Shown here in pieces: positions 1-7,107 of a stretch of DNA of 11,912 nucleotides. The DNA is taken from NCBI GenBank assembly GCA_004151065.3, contig NWUY0300026166.1, positions 14,091-26,002 of the forward strand. Reading direction: 5' to 3'. The notes under the pieces are model-generated. The model did not search any database and had not been told where the DNA came from. It saw only the letters and a program-made list of their open reading frames with translations. This DNA is from Larix sibirica. Lineage: Eukaryota; Streptophyta; Pinopsida; Pinales; Pinaceae. How positions within the stretch are numbered: the stretch's first letter is position 1; every line of letters starts with the position of its first letter. The position numbers were made by a program, and so were the translations under genes.

Positions 1-300
1 TTATTTAATGCATGAAATTGGATGGTTTGTTTAAGTAGAATTGTACATAATCCCGTTGAATAATTTCAGAGGAATTTTGTAACTCTGTGTGACTATGTGT
101 AAAGGATTGATTGAGTAGAATCATTGAAGATTCCAGTCAATTTGAAATTGGGTAGAACTGTCAAGCAGTTCCAATTCTGCAGAAGTCTTTTAAGACAATG
201 AAATATCGAGGGGAACCTATGCATGGGAAATTCCATGAGAGGAATAAATCTCATTGAGAGAGAACGGGAAGAATATATATGAAGTTATTCTATCTTCATA

Positions 301-322
301 TCTCTCTCTCTCTATATATATA
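301..322. repeat. TC/TA compound microsatellite
   Basis: Six TC repeats (301-312) run into a TA tract ending at 322. It is a simple-sequence tract inside the presumed non-coding part of the LTR element and is probably length-variable. Confidence 0.85.
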
Positions 323-753
323 GTTAGAGAAGTTATAATGACTTAATAAGACCGTGTAAATAGTTGATGAGTGAGGCTAGACAACATCCATGTGATTCCA
401 GTCGAAGAATCTTTTTAAATGCTTATTGTAATTCCGCTGAGGAAGTTTGAGTAGAGATATTTCAAAATATCCATGGCCATGAGAAGACATTGGAGAAGAT
501 CGGTGGCCTTGAGAATGTCAATTTTATATTTGTGAATAGGTGTGGAGAATTCAATTCCAGATGGGAGCAATGCGAACGATAGTATCGAGTGTTGAAGAAT
601 TTGATATATAAATTATCTGTAAATGAAATAGACCGAGTAAGGAGACACTTGATCCATAGATGTGAGGTCAAATTCATATTGGTAATGCGAGAGAGTTTGT
701 AAGCTGTAACAGAAATCCAGTATTTCAAATTTTTTTCTTTTGAGTGTAGTAAT

Positions 754-765
754 TAAGGGGGAGAA
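754..765 (+). other. Polypurine tract (plus-strand primer site)
   Basis: A purine run of the form TAAGGGGGAGAA sits immediately 5' of TGTTGG. This spacing and composition are what plant copia elements show where plus-strand DNA synthesis is primed, one base before the 3' LTR. It fixes both the orientation (+) and the left edge of the LTR. Confidence 0.7.
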
Positions 766-1140
766 TGTTGGACAAATATTAATTACTCCACCGTCCGCAT
801 AGACGTCTGCCAGAATTTTGAAGGGGCGGCACAGCCCAGATTTGTAACTGCATAGATTTTGAAGTGTTGCTACTGCCACACCGCCTTAGACATTCAATGA
901 TTGAAGTGGCAGTCACCAACTTAGCCCATAATATTAAAACCATGAAGAGGCATACACCACTTAACCGACTTAGACATTAAGGATGAAGAGACATCTATTG
1001 CAGCATATCAAGTTCAGAAGGGCCAACATAGTTTTCTATTTTTTTAGTTTGTAACAGTCTGTAGCAGAGAATTTATTTCTGCACTAATAATTTTGTATTG
1101 AAGGGTTAAATGTATTTAATGTATGATTACCCTAAATCAC

Positions 1141-1148
1141 TATAAATA
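1141..1148 (+). promoter_or_regulatory. TATA box of the LTR promoter
   Basis: TATAAATA lies about 375 bp inside the LTR, followed by CTCATCC. Plant LTR promoters usually carry such a box at the U3/R border, with transcription starting about 30 bases downstream (near 1172 by inference). No clear AATAAA polyadenylation signal was seen after it. Confidence 0.55.
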
Positions 1149-1338
1149 CTCATCCATGTAATCGTGAAGGAAGATATAGAACAAATGAAGTTTATGTTAA
1201 ACTCATAAGTTGTTCCTATGTGTTTCAGTTATGCTGTGTTTATGAGTTTCTAAACTCAGAAAAGTGATTGATCATATTTGAGAGTTAATTATAATTATTT
1301 GTTATTAGATAAGTTTGTGAACCAGAGGTCATCATAAC

Positions 1339-1480
1339 ATAGCTGTAAGAGGCAGCTGTAACAGTGCTGCAACAGTCCTGTAAGTTACTGTTGGGTAAAA
1401 CAGTGAGCTGTTACTCTCAGCTGTGACTGTGCTGAATATCACAGTCACTGTAACAGTCAGCTACAACTGTACTATTGGCG
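1339..1480. repeat. Palindrome-rich CAGCTGTAACAG repeats in U5
   Basis: The words CAGCTGT, GTAACAG and their complements recur in both orientations. The clearest structure is a perfect 9-bp inverted repeat, GTGACTGTG (1423-1431) and CACAGTCAC (1440-1448), around an 8-base loop. The repeats lie in the presumed R/U5 part of the LTR, so they would be at the 5' end of the element's RNA. Confidence 0.7.
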
Positions 1481-1530
1481 AGTTTTCTGAATTTTGAATA
1501 TCTGTGAGTGTTGCTGGAGCAGCTACAACA

Positions 1531-1686
1531 CCTCCCCTGCCTTCCCACATTTTGAACCCGACCATCATTTCCTAAAGGTGAATTTGTCTTTTGTTTGATC
1601 TCCAAGCTAAATAATGTCTTCAACATTCTATTTGTATACATCCACCCCAAGAGTGTTGACTAAGAAATTATATTAATAACTAAGTC
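1531..1686. other. LTR flank, no recognised gene
   Basis: This short stretch separates the LTR from the receptor-kinase fragment. On the - strand a frame stays open across 1531-1650 but matches no family I recognise. On the same strand GGCAGGGGAGG directly precedes TGTTGTAG, so this flank also looks like a polypurine tract. That may be coincidence, or the LTR may have landed in another element. Confidence 0.35.
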
Positions 1687-2028
1687 CTAATCAAAAAAAT
1701 ACCCCCTTAGATATATCCTTATTGAAAGCACCATTTTGTCTTCAAAACAATCCTTGAACAGAACTCCATACCTCATTCTGCTCAATACATGTTCTTCATC
1801 GAACTACCTAGTGGCCTCTAATACATTTTGATAATTTATTGGACTGTTAAAGATCACAAGCTTCGGCTCCTCACCGTTTTCCTCTGATTTGATTAATTTT
1901 TTCTTTCCCTCATAAGTATATCTCAAGATATAAATGATCAGAACTATAAGTATGAGGATGGAAACCACCCCTCCATATACTACTATGGCAATGATACTTG
2001 CCAATCCAAGTTTAAAGTTATTTGCCAT
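1687..2028 (-). pseudogene. LRR receptor-like kinase fragment: transmembrane, juxtamembrane and kinase start
   Basis: Read from 2028 downward, this encodes a long hydrophobic helix (about residues 8-36), a basic stop-transfer stretch with GKKKLIK, and an acidic juxtamembrane segment containing ENGEEPKLVIFNSPI. It ends in LEATR, then a TAG (1804-1806), then FDEEHVLSRMRYGVLFK in the same frame. I recognise this juxtamembrane-to-glycine-loop region from the plant LRR-RLK subfamily of Arabidopsis At4g36180 and its relatives. There a Gln stands where the TAG is, so a CAG-to-TAG change is likely. The frame then jumps from MVLSI to a segment resembling LRGY, which suggests loss of the intervening kinase N-lobe, and ends at TAG 1687-1689. 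The extracellular LRRs and the rest of the kinase are absent. It is certainly non-functional; the exact family member is less sure. Confidence 0.75.
1741..1811. repeat. Left copy of a 71-bp direct repeat shared by the two kinase fragments
   Basis: This segment aligns without gaps to 2876-2946, with 8 mismatches by hand count (about 89% identity). Both copies encode the same part of the receptor kinase (FDE..VLSRMRYG) on the - strand. Similarity stops abruptly after ACCTAG on the right side of both copies. Confidence 0.85.
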
Positions 2029-2390
2029 TGTTTTTATATTTTGAAGCTCCGAGCCATATTTGTGGCCATAACAATTAATATATACATTAAATAAGACGAT
2101 TATTTAGTTTTTTACTCCCATCAGAGGATTGGTTTAGAGTAAGTTAATCTACTAGCAAACTAACCTTGTTTTCAACAATTAAACCATATTAAAAATATAG
2201 TATCCCAAGGAGTCAGAGAAATGTTGGCAATATGTTTCTACATTAAAAGCTACTCTCTTCAAACTTCATAATGCTAGCATGGCTAAAACTACTCTATAAT
2301 CTAGTACACTCCATTATGGAAATTTAAGTTTAGATTTTATATAGGCTAATGTAGAAAGGAATATGCAGGTTCTTTGTGCTTAAAATGTAT
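2029..2390. other. Non-coding spacer between kinase fragments
   Basis: This is AT-rich DNA with no reading frame or domain I can support. The frame of the transmembrane fragment runs on upstream of its ATG for roughly 25 codons before a TAA, without recognisable LRR sequence, so the ectodomain is missing rather than merely frameshifted here. Confidence 0.4.
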
Positions 2391-2946
2391 TCACATTGCT
2401 TTTTTTTTCACATCACCCTCTTGTGTCACATGTCCCCTCAACTTATCCTTAGGATAAGAATACTTGAAATACCAAACAATATTAGAGGATGATGCATTCA
2501 CGGACCTCGTTTCCAACTTATCCAAGCCAAAATCTAAGATATGAACCTCAAAATGCATATTTTTTGGCTTCACATCTCCATGAAAAAATGGAGCATCTAA
2601 CTGGCTATGAAGGAATGAAAGGATGTGAGTGAGCCCAAGGGTAATGATGTGCCTCATAGGCCAATTGAGGGTGTACCCATCTTGTGTGTGGCCTCTTGTA
2701 GGAGAGTAACCAAGTTTCCATTAGGCATGTTGTCATACACCATTAGTGTTACATCAACACTGGGTTAATACCCCCTAAATGTAGTCGTATTTGGGTGCTT
2801 AACTCTTCCGACATCTTCTTCATATTTCTAAAAGAGCTCTCTTCTAATATTTTCCCCATAGACAATCTCTTTATTTTCAAAACAAATCTTCAACACAACT
2901 CCATACCTCATTCTACTCAATACATGTTATTCATCAGACTACCTAG
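2391..2946 (-). pseudogene. LRR receptor-like kinase fragment: kinase domain
   Basis: Read from 2946 downward, this follows the kinase domain of the same LRR-RLK subfamily as the neighbouring fragment. It has the glycine-loop region (HVLSRMRYG), a GRVKHPN segment, the hinge-like LMVYDNMPNGNL, the helix NWPMRHIITLG, the catalytic loop HGDVKPKN (2559-2582) and DFGLDKL (DFG at 2526-2534). The HGD in place of HRD is normal for this subfamily. The activation-segment GYVSPE motif is eroded and the frame ends at 2391 after GDV, so the C-lobe is missing. In-frame stops lie at 2939-2941, 2927-2929, 2828-2830 and 2765-2767, and a one-base frameshift lies near 2680-2690. It has no transmembrane segment of its own. 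It is a dead copy, 5' on the - strand of the fragment that holds the transmembrane segment. Confidence 0.8.
2876..2946. repeat. Right copy of the 71-bp direct repeat
   Basis: Partner of 1741-1811 in the same orientation. Beyond 2946 the two diverge completely. On the - strand this copy is preceded by a pyrimidine-rich run ending TGTGCCTAG, which resembles a 3' splice site, so the shared edge could also be an exon border. That reading is speculative. Confidence 0.85.
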
Positions 2947-3300
2947 GCACAATAGAAGCACAAATAACCCAGCTAAAAGAATATACTACAAAACCCACAA
3001 TAGAGGCTTATAAACAGAGCAAATGGTTGTGAAATGATTAGCATCTGATTAGTACATTGTAATAACTTCCAAAGTAGTATGAAAAACCATTAAAGCTTGT
3101 ATAAGTACATTGTAATAACTTCCAAAGTAGTATGAAAAACCATAAAATATTTTTAAGTTGAAAGTTACAATACTTACAAAACATATAATTATGACTCATA
3201 TGTGTGAAGGGTACACTCTGGTATTTAATTAAGAAAGTCACACAAAATCAAAGATAATTATAACAAATATAGGAGCCGATCCATGACAAATAACACAAAG
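2947..3300. other. Non-coding spacer with a short tandem duplication
   Basis: No gene is seen here. The only clear structure is the 40-bp direct repeat listed separately. The rest is AT-rich without motifs. Confidence 0.45.
3051..3143. repeat. Perfect 40-bp direct repeat, period 53
   Basis: The 40 bases at 3051-3090, starting AGTACATTGTAATAACTTCC, recur exactly at 3104-3143, separated by the 13-base spacer TAAAGCTTGTATA. Identity over the full 40 bases implies a recent duplication relative to the strong decay of the surrounding pseudogenes. Confidence 0.95.
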
Positions 3301-3594
3301 TCAACTACGTAGTAGGTAAATATGATTTCTTCCTATTATATTCAGCATCTCCGATTTAATGTCATTGGGATTTTGGATTTTGTTTCTATAATTTTCTCCG
3401 GGGATTGGACAAAGCTGAATTGATATCAATATGTTCCTTCTACCGCAGGTTGCAGCTACGTTGTCAGTATTGTTCTTCACGTATGATGCCCATCTCTTCC
3501 TCTTCCCCGGATGGGCAGCGTTCAAAATGTCAAAGGGAAATGGAAACGATGTGGTCAATCCTTCACATTCCTTATCTGCACCCCAGAGAGTTCT
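3301..3594 (-). other. Unidentified open stretch, possible gene fragment
   Basis: From the TAA at 3595-3597 down to the stop at 3301 this frame is open for about 97 codons. Its composition is protein-like, including FPFPFDILNAAHPGKRKRW and a second part with VAATCGRRNI. I do not recognise a family, there is no credible ATG at its start, and the opposite strand is also partly open here. It may be an exon remnant or chance. The local base composition is less AT-rich than the DNA to its right. Confidence 0.2.
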
Positions 3595-3941
3595 TTATTT
3601 ACTTCCACTGAAAAACCCTCATCCATTGAAATTATATTTTAGATTTTGTGCATTCAGTTATTTCCAGTGGATGCTATAGATCACACTTGTAAAACTACGA
3701 ATACCCTGCAAAAGGGTTAAGCATCTTTGAAGTAATATGCAATATAAATGAAATTGAGATTATGTGTTTTCAGCAGTATTTTAGATATGAGATAGATACT
3801 ACAGAAGCCAATAGCCAGGAGTCAAGCAGTATTTGTGTTGTAAAGTCTTTACATTTTATATGTATATAAATTTGTATAATTGATATATGTTGCAATATAT
3901 ATATAGTTGAAGATAATTATTAAACAACAAATATTAAAGGA

Positions 3942-3997
3942 GGGCTCTGAAGAGCTATAATCTTAGTTTATCAAATGGGGCTTTGAAGAGGTATAAT
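3942..3997. repeat. Short tandem pair, period 36
   Basis: GGGCTCTGAAGAGCTATAAT at 3942-3961 recurs as GGGCTTTGAAGAGGTATAAT at 3978-3997, with 18 of 20 bases identical. It is a small decayed tandem duplication at the left side of the AT-rich block. Confidence 0.7.
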
Positions 3998-4034
3998 TTC
4001 TTTATTTTAAATAATTATAAAATAAAAAATACAA

Positions 4035-4480
4035 TAAATTTTATAGTTAGTTAATGGTGTTACAACTTTTTGTTATGTAAATTTACAAAAGTTATAACAA
4101 ATTATTAAACCTTACTGGATTTCATTTATCTATTTGTTTATTTTTTCTAAAATTATAATATATTTAATAAGTTGATCAACAATTCTTTAATTTTATATGC
4201 ATATACATTAGTGTAATTAATTTAATATATTTAAAAATCATTAAAAAACAAAAAAAATATCAAACAAGGGCAGCTAACTTAGTTACATTAGATTTTATGG
4301 TTAACCATGTTAAAACTTTGTATTATATAAATTTACAAAAATTGGAACTCAATAATTACTAATTAAATTAATAATTGGTAAACATGGTTTGATTTCATTT
4401 ATATATATATATGTTTATACTTTTTCTAAAATTATCATATATATTTTTAATGAGTCGGTAACCATTTTTTAATTATCTTA
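4035..4480. repeat. Two diverged direct copies of a roughly 160-190 bp AT-rich unit
   Basis: A series of words recurs in the same order about 250-280 bases apart: TTTTATaGTTA, ATTTACAAAA (4081 and 4331), GATTTCATTTAT (about 4128 and 4391) and TTTTTCTAAAATTAT (about 4142 and 4421). The right copy carries extra bases between the anchors. Between them lies unrelated AT-rich DNA containing CAAGGGCAGCTAACTTAG. They may be remnants of a small transposon or an old tandem duplication. Confidence 0.5.
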
Positions 4481-4549
4481 GCATCTTACATAATTGGGGT
4501 TTTCTACATGTTAGTCAACATTTCATATTATATATATATGGCCAATGAA

Positions 4550-5584
4550 GCAGATGGATCTTGATCACGAGTTTAAGTACCTAGGTTTTTTTCTTAAACC
4601 AAATAATTACAAGAATACGTACCAGGATTGGATGATAAGAAAGATGGAAGTTCACATTAATTTTTGGTGTAATTGATGGCTTATCATAGGGGGCCGAGTC
4701 ACATTGATTAAGGTTGTACTTACAGCCATTCGGGAATGCATTGGGTGGCTTGGGATTTCGTTACAACTCCAAAAGACCAAGGTGGATTGGTAAAAAAGGA
4801 TATTTTTAGATTCAGAAGGTAATTTTATCTCGAAAAAAGCATTGTGGCAATCAATTTTGGAAAGTAAGTATCTGGGCAGGATAGGAATTTTAGATTGGAT
4901 CGGGAACCCAGTTAAAAGTTTCAAGGGTGAATATGTTCATTGGAAAGCAATTTTGGTTGCTTTTCTGATTGTTGGAGAACTGCTTGCATGAAAGTTGGGA
5001 GACAAGACAAAGGAAATTGTAGGGGAGGATGCTATAATGGGTTGTGGACCACAAGTGTTGTTGTCAAAGGATTTAAAAAAACTGTTAAAGAATAGAGGTA
5101 TTGAAAGTATTAATCAGTCCGCAGAAAGAGGTAATGCTACAGGTCATTTGAATTGGAAAGTTGTTGAAAGTTTGGGTCTAACTCATAACTAGAAAACTGA
5201 ATGGGATAGCTGGTGTGCGGAAATGAGAAGGAGACATGTATGGTTAAATGAGGAGAATGATACTTTAATATGAACAGGGAATCTAGTGGGAGGGAACTTG
5301 TCAGTAAGGCTTTCTTACAATTGATTATGGAATGGTGTGGAAATACAGGCTCAATCGTGGTGGATTGCATTATGGAAGATAAGGGCTTCGTATAAATGTA
5401 AATTTTTTATGTGGCTTCTCCTTAATGGGAAAACAAGTTTACGTGGGATAACTTGTGGAAAAGAAACTTGCAGGGGCTGAGTGTTTTTGTTATGTGAGGA
5501 AATGATGAAGAAACTAAGATTCATCTCTTTATCCATTGTCCATACTCCAAGAAAGTATGGAAAGATCTAGCTAAAAGACTATAG
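4550..5584 (+). pseudogene. 5'-truncated plant LINE (L1 clade): end of reverse transcriptase and zf-RVT domain
   Basis: Translated with frame changes, this follows ORF2 of plant L1-type non-LTR retrotransposons. The part C-terminal to the RT catalytic core is seen as FKYLGFFLKPNNY (from 4572), then WCN-stop-WL, GGRVTLIK, FVTTPKDQGGL and LWQSILESKYLG. Next come the linker VGDKTKEIVGED, EMRRRHVWLNEEND, QSWWIALWKIRASYKCKF and the zf-RVT region FFMWLLLNGK with DEETKIHLFIHCPYSKKVW. Most of it sits in one frame (starting 4572), with excursions at 4739-4830 and from 5441 to the end. In-frame stops include 4674-4676, 4989-4991 and 5271-5273, several at expected Trp or Arg codons. About 50 residues seem deleted near 4730. 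The endonuclease and the RT active site are missing, as is usual for 5'-truncated LINE copies. Confidence 0.85.
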
Positions 5585-5935
5585 ATAGACAAAGTATTCA
5601 TGACATGTTTTCTCCATTCCACTAACAAAAAATCTCATGAAATTCAAAGAAAATTAGATCTAACATCCTACCAGTTGATAAACAAAAGTATTGGTGGGAC
5701 AATTGAATCCTTTCATATTACTTCAAAGAAATAATGGAAGATTGCAACCTTATCAATGAGTTTCTCTCCTCCTCCTTTGTCTAGGTTCTTGTTTTGTATG
5801 ATTTGGCACATATTAGTGCCAAAAGGAACCTGCTAAGGGGTTGTGGAACCTCAGCAGTAATTTGAAATGAAAGAGAAAAATAATGAAAACAAAACTATAA
5901 GCTAAGCAAAAAGAAGCAAATCTAAACTAATAACA
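5585..5935 (+). other. Probable LINE 3' untranslated region with A-rich end
   Basis: This follows the last LINE codon and has no coding signal. It carries a pyrimidine-rich run (5757-5780), then two adjacent hairpins (5783-5857), then increasingly A-rich DNA from about 5865 to 5935. LINEs end in a 3' UTR and an A-rich tail, so the layout fits, but no clean poly(A) or target-site duplication marks the end. Confidence 0.45.
5783..5857 (+). other. Two adjacent inverted repeats (RNA hairpins)
   Basis: Hairpin one pairs TTTGGCAC (5802-5809) with GTGCCAAA (5816-5823) around ATATTA, extended by an outer stem AGGTTC (5783-5788) with GAACCT (5826-5831). Hairpin two pairs CTGCT (5830-5834) with AGCAG (5853-5857), then three more pairs (5836-5838 with 5849-5851) after one mismatch. 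The two overlap by two bases at 5830-5831, so they may be alternative or stacked. A terminator role is not implied in a plant genome. Confidence 0.7.
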
Positions 5936-5994
5936 TAGACACATACTTTAATAATCAATACACATGCAACAATATTATGTAAAGAATCAAAGAA

Positions 5995-6546
5995 TTATTT
6001 TCTTTTATATTTCAAATGAGAGAGTACAAGGGGAAGAATCACCTCAAAAACTATATCGGAAGGGGCCCCTACAGCTTTCCGAGGGAGGGTCCATTTCTCT
6101 CCTGGATATCTCTCAATCCTCGGGCCACACGTCACAATAGGAATCTCCAATAGGTGAGATAGAAGCATGAAAAGGATAGCTCCAATCACAAAGGGAATCT
6201 CAACATAATGATGGCTTGATTGAAAATATGGAGAATTGTGTTTGAATGAGGCACCTTGAAAGATTTGTATAGGCACAACAATGGCTATCAGATAAGGATC
6301 CAACTTATATTTTTTAACCCCACATCTATTACCTAATTTGTGCCATGTTAAGATTCATGCCAATATTTCCTCTTTTTCGTTAGGAACAAAGTAAAAACAA
6401 CCAAAAATCAAGCTTGGAGTGAGGTTGCAGATATTTTGGGATACTGTGCAACTTAGATCACTTCTTTTGAAAAAAATAGTGCTACTTGGGTCACTTATTT
6501 CGATAAAATAGGTGTGACCTGTATTTATGGTGACTCCATTAGGGTT
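5995..6546 (-). pseudogene. Unidentified, nearly intact reading frame with hydrophobic segments
   Basis: From just after a TAA at 6547-6549 down to the stop at 5995-5997 the frame holds about 182 sense codons, broken only by one TGA at 6355-6357. There is no ATG in its first half, so it may be an exon or the C-terminal part of a longer protein. Visible in order: a hydrophobic stretch PSLIFGCFYFVP, an acidic NEKEE, the stop, WHKLGNRCGVKKYKLDPY, then LIAIVVPIQIF, FVIGAILFMLLSHLL and IVFEVILPLVL, ending in a basic KYKRK. The last three could be membrane helices. GPRIERYPGEKWTLPRK links two of them. I do not recognise the family, and no retroelement motif is present. The TGA could come from CGA (Arg) by one transition. 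Chance openness on one strand is the main alternative. Confidence 0.4.
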
Positions 6547-7065
6547 TTATTTTCATTTTTTAATTTTTTGTTTGTTTCTCAAGGTCAAATGGATGGAAAT
6601 GAGGTGGAATGATGACATATGAGGATGATGGAGTTGATGTCATGGAAAGTGAGAAAATTTGGATGTTAACAAATTCACCCTTGATGTGTGAGTTCAGGAT
6701 CTTATCATATGGCCAGCAATCATCATAGGATTCTCTTACTATTAGGATATAAGGGTGACGATGAAATAGAGGATGGAGACCACATCGAAGGAAACTCTCC
6801 TTCCCAAGGGGATACATGGGCCCTTACTTGCAAATACAATAATCAATATGGATGAGGTGTGTATAACCTATAAATATATGGACGAGGTGGGAATCCCCAT
6901 GCTCATATCAATGTCTCAATAGAAAGTGGGATCTAGTTCCAGAGGGAGATTGATCAATACATGAATAATTGTTGTGTACATCATAAGTGTCAGGGAGGGA
7001 CTCAAATATGTGAATACAATAAGTATGTAATCATGGTCCAACCATGGTTTATTGGGATAAATGAT

Positions 7066-7107
7066 ATTGAAGCAACAACATCCCAAATTGAGACAACAAC
7101 ATCCCAA
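7066..7107. repeat. 21-bp tandem pair
   Basis: ATTGAAGCAACAACATCCCAA (7066-7086) is followed directly by a copy with two changed bases (7087-7107). The 21-base period equals seven codons, so it would keep frame if translated, but no supported gene covers it. Confidence 0.85.

Larger units (their letters stand above)
1..765 (+). mobile_element. 3' internal, non-coding end of a copia-like LTR retrotransposon
   Basis: This stretch lies directly upstream of a polypurine tract and an LTR, so I read it as the 3' end of the internal region of a + strand LTR retrotransposon. No reading frame shows copia RNase H or integrase motifs, so it is probably the untranslated leader to the 3' LTR. The motif TTGAGTAGAA or a close variant recurs near 30, 111 and 447. 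The coding part, 5' LTR and primer-binding site would lie left of the window. Assignment to copia rests only on the polypurine tract and LTR ends. Confidence 0.5.
766..1530 (+). mobile_element. 3' LTR of a copia-like retrotransposon (765 bp)
   Basis: The block starts TGTTGG and ends CTACAACA, giving the 5-bp terminal inverted repeat TGTTG/CAACA expected of an LTR. A polypurine tract abuts its left end. Inside is a TATA box about 375 bp in, dividing a U3-like part from an R/U5-like part. No tRNA primer-binding site follows the right end, which agrees with a 3' rather than a 5' LTR. The sequence after 1530 begins CCTCC, which would be the target-site duplication if the insertion is simple. The partner LTR is outside the window, so the boundaries rest on the termini alone. 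The opposite orientation is possible but less likely, because the reverse strand lacks an equally placed TATA box. Confidence 0.68.
3661..4549. other. AT-rich intergenic DNA with decayed repeats
   Basis: About 890 bases of very AT-rich sequence with several short TA tracts (near 3895, 4400 and 4530) and no coding signal. It holds a 20-bp near-duplicate pair and a longer diverged direct repeat, both listed separately. No terminal inverted repeats of a DNA transposon were found. Confidence 0.6.

Noticed and set aside
462-879. Two 88-codon - strand frames
   Set aside because: They cross the polypurine tract and the LTR boundary, have no family features and are antisense to the copia-like element.
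1417-1650. A 77-codon - strand frame
   Set aside because: It spans the LTR end and the flank. The part in the LTR is antisense to palindromic repeats, and the flank part matches no family.
2795-3013. A 72-codon + strand frame
   Set aside because: It is antisense to the kinase fragment, whose - strand translation follows a known family.
3051-3143. A CRISPR array
   Set aside because: There are only two repeats with a 13-base spacer, in a plant-like context.
3431-3679. An 82-codon + strand frame
   Set aside because: It overlaps the somewhat more protein-like - strand frame, and neither is recognised. No signal favours the + strand.
3661-4549. A DNA transposon (MITE) in the AT-rich block
   Set aside because: No convincing terminal inverted repeats with flanking TA or other target-site duplications were found.
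5783-5857. A bacterial-style terminator or riboswitch
   Set aside because: All surrounding elements are plant retrotransposons and there is no bacterial gene context. The hairpins are better read as part of a LINE 3' UTR.
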